Shown piece by piece: positions 1 through 7,357 of a DNA stretch of 64,000 bases. The position numbers were made by a program, and so were the translations under genes. The notes under the pieces were generated by a model, which made no database searches, had not been told where the DNA came from, and saw only the letters and a list, made by a program, of their open reading frames with translations. The stretch's first letter is position 1, and every line of letters begins with the position of its first letter. Source of the stretch: Catonella morbi ATCC 51271 (GTDB taxonomy: Bacteria; Bacillota; Clostridia; Lachnospirales; Lachnospiraceae). The stretch spans positions 665,606-729,605 of the forward strand of contig NZ_KI535367.1 in the NCBI RefSeq assembly GCF_000160035.2, in the 5' to 3' direction.

Positions 1-589
1 AACTCTCTATCGGTCTTGGAGATCCACCACGAACTATGGTGCAAAGTTCACCTAACGGTTGAGAATACCATTTTTTATCATTGATATTAATATCTCCAAA
101 CATCTCGACAAATCGGGCTTTAATGAGGTTGTCTAATGATATAATCTCTTTTCTTCTTGCTTCAATAATTTTTTCACATTTTCCAAGAATATCTACTATT
201 TTTGCCTGTATCTCTATAGATTCTAAATTAAATTCTTCTCTCTTATAATCTTTAAAATAAATGTGTGGAATTGTAGCCCCAGTATAATATTTCTCTAATT
301 TCATATACCTAACAACATAAAATAAGTATTTAGGCAAAATATTTTCTTTGGGTATTAAATATTGCATTGTACCAATAACGGAAGATTTCGCAGGATGTAA
401 CGTAGTTCTTCCAATTCCTGCCCCGTCTTTAATTACTGCAACATATGGATTTTCTTGGTGATAAAAATCTACATTGCCAATATAGCCAGATGCCCCATAA
501 ATAGGATAATCACCTGTCTTATCTGTAACATCCACTTGCTTAATATTTGATGTACCTCTCACACACACTTCCTCAAGTTTTACTCTCAT
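1..589 (-). CDS. hsdS: Type I restriction-modification specificity subunit HsdS, first copy (3' end outside window)
   Basis: The frame opens at an ATG at 589 and stays open to the left edge, so about 196 N-terminal residues are visible. HsdS is the DNA-recognition subunit of a type I restriction-modification enzyme; two target-recognition domains (TRDs) joined by helical spacers position HsdM and HsdR on a bipartite site. Visible are TRD1 (residues 1 to ~130, with YPIYGASGYIGN and GAGIGRTT), the first spacer helix, and the central conserved motif LIKARFVEMFGD at about residues 155-166, followed by the start of TRD2. The second copy at 3393..4430 shares this architecture and the 174-bp sequence upstream of the start, but has a different TRD1. 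The ribosome-binding site is weak (AGGGA). This copy is separated from hsdM by 4.2 kb, so it may be a silent or stored specificity gene. Confidence 0.9.
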   Translation of the reverse strand, partial: MRVKLEEVCVRGTSNIKQVDVTDKTGDYPIYGASGYIGNVDFYHQENPYVAVIKDGAGIGRTTLHPAKSSVIGTMQYLIPKENILPKYLFYVVRYMKLEKYYTGATIPHIYFKDYKREEFNLESIEIQAKIVDILGKCEKIIEARRKEIISLDNLIKARFVEMFGDININDKKWYSQPLGELCTIVRGGSPRPIES

Positions 590-598
590 TACTATCCC

Positions 599-772
599 TA
601 CAAATCCGAATTTGCAAATAACAAAGCTGACATTTTAATATGATTTTTCAATTTACAGCTTCAAATGATAGATTTCTAAGCGAGCGCATTAGGTTTTTCG
701 CAGAAAAACCGGAGCGAGTCTGAAATACTATCATTCGAAGCGTCAATTTTGTTAAATTGCAAATCCAAATTT
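599..772. repeat. 174-bp structured repeat, copy A, upstream of the first hsdS
   Basis: This stretch is the same length as, and differs at only about 6 positions from, 4441..4614, in the same orientation. Both copies end about 10 bp before an hsdS start. Inside is a nested palindrome: an outer pair (CAATTTAC / GTTAAATTG), a middle pair (AATGATAGATTTC / GAAATACTATCATT) and a perfect 8-bp inner hairpin GGTTTTTC-GCA-GAAAAACC. It could act as an mRNA leader of hsdS, or as DNA for recombination. Confidence 0.9.
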
Positions 773-812
773 GCAAATTCCTGCAAGAGATAACTTATAC
801 CAGATTCCATAT

Positions 813-977
813 CTATTTTTGATGTTCAATAACCCAATTCAGTAATCCTTCATAGTTCTGTTTGCCTGCTGCCACATCAAAAATTGTCTCGTATAACTCT
901 TTTTGAGTATACGAAAGCTCTATCCCATTTAATGCAAGAAAAACCAGCATTGTATGAACTCCTATCCTTTTATTACC
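813..977 (-). pseudogene. doc: Remnant of a Doc (Fic-fold) toxin, C-terminal part only
   Basis: Read in minus frame, the sequence is GNKRIGVHTMLVFLALNG followed by a helical tail ending in NWVIEHQK and a stop at 813. That matches the end of the Fic/Doc active-site loop (HPFxDGNKR) and the C-terminal helices of Doc, the toxin that phosphorylates EF-Tu. Everything before GNKR, including the catalytic His and roughly 60-70 N-terminal residues, is missing; a TGA stop lies directly upstream of GNKR. The remnant overlaps the end of the phd antitoxin in another frame, as if a deletion had joined the last codons of phd to the Fic loop. A short product could start at the ATG at 959, but it would have no active site. 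Confidence 0.75.
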
Positions 978-1204
978 TCATACGCTTCCTTATTCTGTGC
1001 TATAAGCCTCTTTGAGATACTGAGTACATCATCATCAGATGCAACAATATCATCACTAGCTTTACTGAAATCAATAATAAGATATCTTGGTACATTGTTT
1101 TTTAATATTACAGCTGAACCCTTCTCGTCTACAAGTCTTGCTACTTTTGAAAAATTCTGATTCGCTTCGGAAATAGAAACTATTGTATTTGTATCTATAG
1201 TCAT
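962..1204 (-). CDS. phd: Phd/YefM-family antitoxin
   Basis: This 80-residue protein has the Phd/YefM layout: an N-terminal DNA-binding part (SISEANQNFSKVARLVDE, then AVILKNNVPRYLIIDF) and a short charged C-terminal tail that normally neutralises a Doc or RelE-type toxin. The start is set by GGGAGG seven bases before the ATG. A promoter with TTGGAA, a 17-bp spacer and TATACT lies at 1231..1259. The partner toxin Doc downstream is reduced to its C-terminal third (813..977). The antitoxin is therefore an orphan, perhaps kept because it still protects against related toxins or represses its promoter. It sits between the recombinase and the first hsdS. Confidence 0.88.
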   Translation of the reverse strand: MTIDTNTIVSISEANQNFSKVARLVDEKGSAVILKNNVPRYLIIDFSKASDDIVASDDDVLSISKRLIAQNKEAYEVIKG

Positions 1205-1230
1205 ATATAAACCTCCCTATCTTTTTCTAT

Positions 1231-1259
1231 AGTATATATAAATATTAGGATAATTCCAA
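1231..1259 (-). promoter_or_regulatory. Promoter of the phd antitoxin
   Basis: On the minus strand a -35 TTGGAA and a -10 TATACT are separated by exactly 17 bp, and the start codon of phd lies about 27 bp below the -10. Phd-type antitoxins usually autoregulate such promoters; no clear operator palindrome is seen here. Confidence 0.6.
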
Positions 1260-1280
1260 CCTAATTACGAGTTCACTTAT

Positions 1281-2249
1281 TCAAGACATATACTTCTGAT
1301 GTGCAGTTTTTACATTATTCTGATTGACCATAGCATATTGCATAGTAGTATCAATCTGAGAATGTCCCAATATCTTTTGTACCTGTTCAATCGGCATTCC
1401 CTTATCTATAGCCCTTGTCGCCATTGAACGGCGAAATTTATGTGGGTGAATCCTTTCAATATTGAGGCTTCTTCCAAGCTCTCTAAGCCTTATCTCCACT
1501 CCGCTGATTTTTAATCTGTCATAAGGTGCATCCAAGGTAACAAATAAGGCTGAATTTGTGTCTGACCTTGTATCTACATACTCTTTCAAATGTACTTTTG
1601 CCTTTGCATCAAAATAAACCCGCCGTTCCTTATCTCCCTTACCATAGACAATACACTCCCTGCCTTCAAAATCAATATCATCTATGTTCAGATTTACCAA
1701 TTCTCCAACCCTTATTCCTGTAGAATACAACAGGTCAATGATTGCCAAATCCCTTTTCTCTTTGCAATTATCCCTGAGTTTCTCTATCCCTTCGTCAGAA
1801 ATGGTACTCTTAACAACTGTCTTTGTCTTAATCTTATGAATCCTCTTCATCGGACTTTTTAATATATAATCTTCCTCTTCTAGCCATGAAAAGAAACTTG
1901 AAATATTACGCCTTACATTATCAATGGTCACATTTGAGCAATTATTCCATTTCTGATAATCAGATAAATACTTACGCATTTCTTCAGTAGTAATTTTGCG
2001 TACATTCGTCTTTGTCTTAGAAAGCAAATGCTTAATTGTAGTACGATAAAATTTTATTGTGCGCTCTGAACAGCCTTCAATCTTCTTTGCAGACAAAAAC
2101 ATTGACAGGAAATCCTCATTATTTATATTTGATTTAGAGGCTTCATTTTCTGCAAAGGTCTTAATTATTACTTCCTGTAATTTTTTCATCTGTGTAATCG
2201 ACAAATATTCTGACATTTCATTCAATACAACTACTATTTTTTCTTCCAT
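1281..2249 (-). CDS. Tyrosine site-specific recombinase (XerC/D-like integrase)
   Basis: A phage-integrase-type tyrosine recombinase of about 322 residues. It has an N-terminal SAM-like core-binding domain (about residues 50-140) and a C-terminal catalytic domain with the expected residues: Arg in STGIRVGELVNL, Lys in GKGDKERRV, HPHKFRRS giving the HxxR box, LGHSQIDTT giving the second His, and the nucleophilic Tyr in MQYAMV. I place the start at the ATG at 2249 (MEEKIVVVL), preceded by AAAGGGG, rather than at the in-frame ATG at 2276, where GGAGG abuts the codon. Recombinases beside hsdS genes commonly shuffle specificity domains, as in streptococcal phase-variable type I systems. Here it lies between two hsdS copies that share long direct repeats, so its likely job is to rearrange this locus. 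Confidence 0.92.
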   Translation of the reverse strand: MEEKIVVVLNEMSEYLSITQMKKLQEVIIKTFAENEASKSNINNEDFLSMFLSAKKIEGCSERTIKFYRTTIKHLLSKTKTNVRKITTEEMRKYLSDYQKWNNCSNVTIDNVRRNISSFFSWLEEEDYILKSPMKRIHKIKTKTVVKSTISDEGIEKLRDNCKEKRDLAIIDLLYSTGIRVGELVNLNIDDIDFEGRECIVYGKGDKERRVYFDAKAKVHLKEYVDTRSDTNSALFVTLDAPYDRLKISGVEIRLRELGRSLNIERIHPHKFRRSMATRAIDKGMPIEQVQKILGHSQIDTTMQYAMVNQNNVKTAHQKYMS

Positions 2250-2323
2250 GTTGGTATCCCCTTTATCTACCAACATCCTCCAACCACAATTTTTTATAAG
2301 AACTTTCTTATCAATTTATGCAC

Positions 2324-3343
2324 TTAAATTTCTTTATCTTTTCCTTTATCTGTATAGTTTTCTATTGATAAATATTCCCTGTTTAATTCCTTTAGAAGCT
2401 CTTCCTCACTTGGCAAATACAGTTTATATTTTGATGCAAATATCTGTTTTTCACCTTCCGGAAGAGTATACTTAACAATAGAATCACTCTTATCAGCACA
2501 AAGTACAATGCCAATAGGTGGATTATCTCCCTCATTCATCATTTCTCTTTCGTAATAGTGAACATACATCTGCATTTGCCCCAAATCTTGATGTGTTAAA
2601 TCTCCAATCTTCAAATCTATAAGTACAAAGCATTTCAAAATATAATTGTAAAATACCAAATCTATTCTGAAGTGTCTTCCATCAAAGGTAAATCTTTTCT
2701 GCCTTGCCACAAAAGAAAACCCTCTGCCCAATTCTAAAAGAAATTTCTGTAAATGAGTTATTAATGCCTGTTCCAAATCACTCTCATAAAAATCAGTATT
2801 CTGTTCCAGTCCTAAAAACTCCAGCACATAAGGATCTCTAATAATATCCTCAGGCATTTTATTTTTTTCCAACTTTGTTATTTCTTTTGACACTTCTTCT
2901 TTATTTTTACTTGATAACAATCTTTCATAGAAAAAACTGTTTATTTGTCTGTCAAGTTGCCTTGTACTCCAATTAGATTTTATAGTTTCTTCTAAATAAA
3001 AGTTTCTTGCCTTTTCATTTTCCACACGCATCAAACTGCGGTAATGTGTCCAACTCAATTCGCCACGCAGTGCGTGACCATTTTGAAATGTGAGATAAAA
3101 CTGACGCATATACTTCAAATTGGTAACTGTAAATCCTTTACCAAAGTCTTTTGTCATCTGTTTAGACAATTCTTGTAATAGTCCCTGTCCATATCCTGCT
3201 GTATCTTTACCACCTTGTTCTTCAATAATCTTCTTACCGATATTCCAATATGCCTCGACCATCGCAAAATTAGCAGTATGATAAACTTTATTCCTTGCGT
3301 TTACTAAAATGCTTTTAATATCATTATAAAAATCGTTTTCCAT
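2324..3343 (-). CDS. DUF1016/YhcG-family PD-(D/E)XK nuclease-like protein
   Basis: This protein of about 339 residues matches the DUF1016 (YhcG) family: a helical N-terminal domain (ANFAMVEAYWNIGKKI, then GYGQGLLQELSKQMTKDFG) followed by a C-terminal PD-(D/E)XK nuclease core with RIDLVFYN and FVLIDLK as metal-binding Asp and Asp-x-Lys residues. Members are often found inside type I restriction-modification operons and are thought to be accessory nucleases; their exact role is unsettled. The start is the ATG at 3343, directly preceded by GGGGAGGTGAGGGT; the longer frame to 3400 only translates that ribosome-binding site. It lies just downstream of the second hsdS and inside the segment bracketed by the two 174-bp repeats. 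Confidence 0.88.
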   Translation of the reverse strand: MENDFYNDIKSILVNARNKVYHTANFAMVEAYWNIGKKIIEEQGGKDTAGYGQGLLQELSKQMTKDFGKGFTVTNLKYMRQFYLTFQNGHALRGELSWTHYRSLMRVENEKARNFYLEETIKSNWSTRQLDRQINSFFYERLLSSKNKEEVSKEITKLEKNKMPEDIIRDPYVLEFLGLEQNTDFYESDLEQALITHLQKFLLELGRGFSFVARQKRFTFDGRHFRIDLVFYNYILKCFVLIDLKIGDLTHQDLGQMQMYVHYYEREMMNEGDNPPIGIVLCADKSDSIVKYTLPEGEKQIFASKYKLYLPSEEELLKELNREYLSIENYTDKGKDKEI

Positions 3344-3392
3344 ACCCTCACCTCCCCGGTTTATCATCACAATTCTTTTGATAATAGACAAT

Positions 3393-4430
3393 CTATCCAA
3401 AATATTTTTGCATTAATGAGTCAAATAAAGTCTGTGTTTCATCAAGGGCTTTCTGCACTGCAACTTTTGATTTGTCGACTTGGTGGACAAAGGTTGCAAA
3501 TCTTTTTTGTATATTCAAATCAGGCACAGGCATCTCTATATTTAACAAATCTGCCTTTGTTAAACTAGGAATTGTAACAGCTTTATTCAATCTATTAAAA
3601 TCAAAAAATAAACAAAACATATATAAATATTCTACGCATATATGATTATTATTAGGCTCAATACCAAAAGCTGTATCTACATTCCAATATTTTTCACGCA
3701 TCAATATTGGCTTATTAATATTACCTTTTCTTCCAACAATAACTGAGTTTTCTTTTGTCAAATAGTCTCTAGCCTTTCCCATTATGCCTCCACTACCACA
3801 TATAACATATTCTCCATCATTTGACTCAATAGCTCTTTGATTTTTACCATTTACAATTCTAAGCAAATTATTCCAACTATCCGTTTTCCACAATTTATCA
3901 TTACGAATAACATCCCCAAACATCTCGACAAATCGGGCTTTTATGAGTTCATCCAATTTAGAAATCTCTTCTGTTCTCAATTTTATAATTCCATTTAACT
4001 TATCTAATCTATCTGCGATTGACTCCTGTTCAACAATATCTAGCAAATTAAGTGTATTCTTCTTTATATCCGGAACTGTCAACTGCGGAATAGATGTCCC
4101 ACTAGACTGTGGCTTACAGTTCTTCAACGCATAGAACAGATATCTTTCTGATACTTTTTCCAAATCAGGAACAACAGTTATAAGCCTCACAACTGGAAAA
4201 AATGGTTCTCTTCTAATTACTGTATATCCTATAGTTCCCCTCGCTGCAACGGTAATACTTAATTCTTTTTCTCTTGCTTCATATGTATATCCGTACAAAC
4301 CTTCATCTTTTTCGGCATTTGCAAAGATAGGTACTTTATAATCTTCTGTCTTTTCTTTTGAATACCTATCTTTAGGGACATCGCCACCCGCATAGATTCT
4401 CTTACAAACTTTTTCCAATTTTACTATCAT
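3393..4430 (-). CDS. hsdS: Type I restriction-modification specificity subunit HsdS, second copy
   Basis: A complete 345-residue HsdS with two target-recognition domains. TRD1 includes VPIFANAEKDEGLYGYT and ARGTIGYTVI; the central spacer carries LDELIKARFVEMFGD near residue 165; TRD2 includes YVICGSGGIMGKARDY and DTAFGIEPNN; a final helix (QKRFATFVHQVDKSK) packs against HsdM. It is the hsdS nearest to hsdM and so probably the expressed one. The start is the ATG at 4430, with an in-frame TTG three bases earlier. A 26-bp stretch coding for the central motif (3916..3941) is identical to 96..121 in the first copy and could serve as a cross-over site. No hsdR lies in this window. Confidence 0.93.
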   Translation of the reverse strand: MIVKLEKVCKRIYAGGDVPKDRYSKEKTEDYKVPIFANAEKDEGLYGYTYEAREKELSITVAARGTIGYTVIRREPFFPVVRLITVVPDLEKVSERYLFYALKNCKPQSSGTSIPQLTVPDIKKNTLNLLDIVEQESIADRLDKLNGIIKLRTEEISKLDELIKARFVEMFGDVIRNDKLWKTDSWNNLLRIVNGKNQRAIESNDGEYVICGSGGIMGKARDYLTKENSVIVGRKGNINKPILMREKYWNVDTAFGIEPNNNHICVEYLYMFCLFFDFNRLNKAVTIPSLTKADLLNIEMPVPDLNIQKRFATFVHQVDKSKVAVQKALDETQTLFDSLMQKYFG

Positions 4431-4440
4431 CAATCATCCA

Positions 4441-4614
4441 TACAAATCCGAATTTGCAAATAACAAAGCAGATATTTTAATATGATTTTTCAATTTACAG
4501 CTTAGAATGATAGATTTCTAAGCGAGCGCATTAGGTTTTTCGCAGAAAAACCGGAGCGAGTCTGAAATGCTATCATTCGAAGCGTCAATTTTGTTAAATT
4601 GTAAATCCAAATTT
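4441..4614. repeat. 174-bp structured repeat, copy B, upstream of the second hsdS
   Basis: Direct repeat of 599..772, offset 3,842 bp and with about 6 differences. The nested palindrome is preserved, and in this copy the middle arms match slightly better (GAATGATAG...ATTTC against GAAAT...CTATCATTC). Recombination between copies A and B would remove the second hsdS, the DUF1016 gene, the recombinase and phd, and would place the first hsdS directly below hsdM. Confidence 0.9.
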
Positions 4615-4658
4615 CCTTTCATTTTTTCATCTTTTGTATAATTAAAATTTCCCCAATC

Positions 4659-4686
4659 TTGACATCCTATGTGATTATGATATGCT
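4659..4686 (+). promoter_or_regulatory. Promoter candidate for a plus-strand small RNA
   Basis: A perfect -35 hexamer TTGACA (4659..4664) is followed after 16 bp by TATGCT (4681..4686). Initiation about seven bases downstream would start the transcript exactly at the 5' arm of the stem at 4692. It faces away from hsdS and towards the 3' end of hsdM. Confidence 0.5.
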
Positions 4687-4691
4687 AATAG

Positions 4692-4785
4692 TAGTCAACT
4701 TGTGATGGATTAAAGCTGGGTTCCCAAACGGGAGTAGGCACATTATGTGCTTAGAATCCTTTGCTCCTGGGGTTGACTATTTTTT
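4692..4785 (+). ncRNA. Candidate ~90-nt structured small RNA with its own terminator
   Basis: An 8-bp perfect stem TAGTCAAC (4692..4699) / GTTGACTA (4772..4779) closes the whole element and is followed at once by six T residues (4780..4785), as in a small RNA ending in its own terminator. Inside are a hairpin GCACA-TTA-TGTGC (4738..4750), a pair GGAG (4731..4734) / CTCC (4764..4767), a hairpin CCC-AAAC-GGG (4723..4732, partly exclusive with the previous pair), and GGATT (4707..4711) complementary to AATCC (4755..4759). A TTGACA promoter precedes it. I do not recognise the family. It is antisense to the hsdM-hsdS intergenic transcript, so it could also be read as a cis element of that mRNA. 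Confidence 0.5.
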
Positions 4786-4797
4786 AATTTTACCCCC

Positions 4798-6300
4798 CTA
4801 TAATTCCAACAACCTAGCAAGCTCTTCCATCTCTTTCCCAATTTCACTCTCAAGCTCCCTAATACCAGCCATAATCTCAGAAGTAGGCGGATATTCTACT
4901 GCCTCATACTCCACCTCTTTATATTTATTAATGCTAAGGTCATAATCATTATCCACAATTTCCTTTTTAGGAACCATAAATGACTTATCAGTACGTTTTC
5001 TGTCTGACTCTTTATCTAAATTTTTAAATCTCTGAGTTATATCAGGAATGTCATTATCTGATACAGGAGAACGCTTATCATCCAAACTGAAACCATCTGC
5101 TGTCATATCATAAAACCATACATTATCCGTGCCACCATGTTCTGTCTTGGTAAAAATAAGAATAGCTGTTGAAACTCCTGCATATGGCTTAAATACCCCC
5201 GAAGGCATAGAAATAACAGCTACCAGCCTATGATTTTCAACAATTTCTTTTCTGATATCCTTATGTGCCTTTGATGAGCCAAAAAGCACTCCGTCAGGTA
5301 CAATACAGGCACAACGCCCGCCTATTTTAAGCATACGGATAAATAAAGTTAAAAACAAAAGCTCTGTTTTCTTTGTTTTACATACTTTTAACAAATCCCC
5401 GGAAACCGAATCTGCATCAAGACTACCCTTAAATGGCGGATTGGCAAGCACCAGCGAATATTTGTCTTTATCAGAGTTCCAGTCTGACAAACTATCCCTA
5501 TATTCAATAATAGGATTATCAATTCCATGTGTCATCATATTCATTGCACCGATACGGAGCATAGTCCTGTCCATGTCATAGCCATAAAACATATGATTCA
5601 TATAATGCTCTTTTTTCTGCCTGTTATAGAAAATTTCTTCCTTCCTGTTTTCTTTTAAATATTCCCCGGCTGCAACCAAAAATCCTGATGTGCCACAAGC
5701 CGGATCACAAATTACCTCATCAGCAGACGGATTCATCAGCTCCACCATCATACGGATTATATGCCTTGGTGTTCTAAACTGCCCGTTTAAGCCTGATTGT
5801 GCAATCTTTGAAAGAAGATATTCGTATACATCTCCTCTTACATCTATAGTCTGAATTTCATTCATTATTTTATAGATTTCATCCAATGAATCCACAACCT
5901 TTGACAGTACAAGAGGTGTAGGAAGCTTAAATATTGCATCATCCATGTATTTTGAATAAGCACTGTTTTTATCACTATGCAAGGTCTTAATAAAAGGAAA
6001 TACCCATTCCTGCATTACCGAATACATCCTATCAGCAGGAAAATCATGAAATACTGACCATTTTAGCTGAGCGCCTGCAATAACTCGGTCTCCGATTTTT
6101 ATTTCATCCGAAAATATGCTCTGATACGGCAATCCAAGCATTTCACTCTCTTTCGCCTTTAAATTATCCGATTCATCTAAATCATGGATAAACATCAGAT
6201 AAGTAATCTGTTCAATTACCTCTAAAGGATTAACCAAGCCACCCGCAGCAAATATGTCCCATAAGCTGTCAATTTTATTTTTCAATTCTCCTGTAATCAT
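4798..6300 (-). CDS. hsdM: Type I restriction-modification methylase subunit HsdM
   Basis: A 500-residue N6-adenine DNA methyltransferase subunit. The N-terminal helical HsdM domain (ITYLMFIHDLDESDNLK) is followed by the SAM-binding Rossmann domain with DPACGTSGFL near residue 200 and the catalytic LANPPF motif near residue 288. With HsdS it methylates the recognition site; with HsdR it would restrict unmodified DNA. The start at 6300 has AAAGGAG six bases upstream, and a TATAAT -10 lies at 6326..6331. It is the first gene of the minus-strand locus. A 367-bp gap holding the small RNA candidate and a 174-bp repeat separates it from hsdS, unlike the usual tightly linked hsdM-hsdS pair. Confidence 0.95.
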   Translation of the reverse strand: MITGELKNKIDSLWDIFAAGGLVNPLEVIEQITYLMFIHDLDESDNLKAKESEMLGLPYQSIFSDEIKIGDRVIAGAQLKWSVFHDFPADRMYSVMQEWVFPFIKTLHSDKNSAYSKYMDDAIFKLPTPLVLSKVVDSLDEIYKIMNEIQTIDVRGDVYEYLLSKIAQSGLNGQFRTPRHIIRMMVELMNPSADEVICDPACGTSGFLVAAGEYLKENRKEEIFYNRQKKEHYMNHMFYGYDMDRTMLRIGAMNMMTHGIDNPIIEYRDSLSDWNSDKDKYSLVLANPPFKGSLDADSVSGDLLKVCKTKKTELLFLTLFIRMLKIGGRCACIVPDGVLFGSSKAHKDIRKEIVENHRLVAVISMPSGVFKPYAGVSTAILIFTKTEHGGTDNVWFYDMTADGFSLDDKRSPVSDNDIPDITQRFKNLDKESDRKRTDKSFMVPKKEIVDNDYDLSINKYKEVEYEAVEYPPTSEIMAGIRELESEIGKEMEELARLLEL

Positions 6301-6532
6301 CTGATTCTCCTTTTTCTACACTTGTATTATATGATAAAATCTCATTAATCTGCCTCAATCCTAATTCTTGGCATCATTTATACATTAATAATTCTAATTT
6401 TACTAAAATTTAATGTCTTCGGCAACAGTTTAATCCGGTCATTTTCATATATTGGTAAAAATAAAAGATCCTACAAGTGCAGTCAATGTTTGAATAGGCA
6501 GGTATAATTATTTCAGTATTTATAACAATAGT

Positions 6533-6560
6533 ATAGGACTGCCAAAATCGGCAGCCCTAT
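6533..6560 (-). terminator. Possible terminator of the NitT/TauT-type ABC operon
   Basis: An 11-bp stem with one mismatch (ATAGGACTGCC / GGCAGCCCTAT) with a 6-nt loop sits 37 bp below the stop of the last ABC gene. There is no good T-run after it, so its strength is uncertain. The rest of 6301..6596 shows only the hsdM promoter. Confidence 0.45.
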
Positions 6561-6596
6561 AAGCTTATTCTCATTTAATTATATATTTTACCGTGA

Positions 6597-7346
6597 TTAC
6601 CACCACTTAATCAAATCAGTCACCTCATTACGAAGTTTAACAAAATCCGGTGAAGCAATATCGCGTGGACGAGGTAAATCATTCATAATCTCTTCTTTTA
6701 TCTTGGTAGGCTTATTAGTCAGTACCAAGATTCTCTCACCAAGATATACGGCTTCCTCAATATTATGAGTAATAAAAATAACCGTAGTTCCTGTTCTCTG
6801 CCATAGATTAAGAAGTTCATCCTCCAGCTTGAAACGAAGTTCAATGTCAAGCTGACCATAAGGCTCATCCATAAGAAGTAATTCCGGCTGCGTTGCAAAT
6901 GCCCTTGCTATAACCACCCTCTGTAACATACTTGCGGATAGCTGTTCCGGATAATATCTGCGGAATTTTGTCAGTCCGACTATATCCAAATATTCATCTA
7001 CCAGTTTATTCGCCTTTGCCCTTTCCACATGCTTAATATCCAGACCGAAACGGACATTTTCCTCAACCGTCAGCCAAGGCATGGTTGAATATTCCTGAAA
7101 AATATATGCCACATTATGCTTGTCCAAGTCTACCGGCTCATTATTTACAAGGATTTCTCCCGAAGTAGGCTTGTATAATTTTGTAATACTGTTTAAAAAA
7201 GTAGTTTTTCCACATCCGGTAGGACCTACAATACATAGAAATTCACCTTTTTTTACTTCAAAGGATATATCATCTAATACCAGGAGGTCGTCAAACTTTT
7301 TTGTAAGATTTATTACTTTAACCTTAGCTTCTCTATTATCCTGCAT
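6597..7346 (-). CDS. NitT/TauT-family ABC transporter ATPase with atypical signature motif
   Basis: A 249-residue ATPase of the SsuB/TauB type that powers uptake of nitrate-, sulfonate- or pyrimidine-like solutes. Walker A is GPTGCGKTT (about residues 39-47) and Walker B is LLLMDEP. The ABC signature normally reads LSGGQ or LSGGM but here reads LSASM, so one of the two composite ATP sites is probably weak. The start at 7346 follows GGAGGAGAG. It is the last gene of a five-gene operon with a lipoprotein, two permeases and a second ATPase (7358..8140), from which it is separated by 11 bp. The two ATPases probably pair as a heterodimer; the substrate cannot be read from sequence. Confidence 0.9.
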   Translation of the reverse strand: MQDNREAKVKVINLTKKFDDLLVLDDISFEVKKGEFLCIVGPTGCGKTTFLNSITKLYKPTSGEILVNNEPVDLDKHNVAYIFQEYSTMPWLTVEENVRFGLDIKHVERAKANKLVDEYLDIVGLTKFRRYYPEQLSASMLQRVVIARAFATQPELLLMDEPYGQLDIELRFKLEDELLNLWQRTGTTVIFITHNIEEAVYLGERILVLTNKPTKIKEEIMNDLPRPRDIASPDFVKLRNEVTDLIKWW

Positions 7347-7357
7347 CCTCTCTCCTC

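Noticed and set aside
599-4614. hsdS switching by inversion inside this window
   Set aside because: Both hsdS genes, the 174-bp repeats and the 26-bp central motif are all in the same orientation, so only excision or exchange is supported by what is visible.
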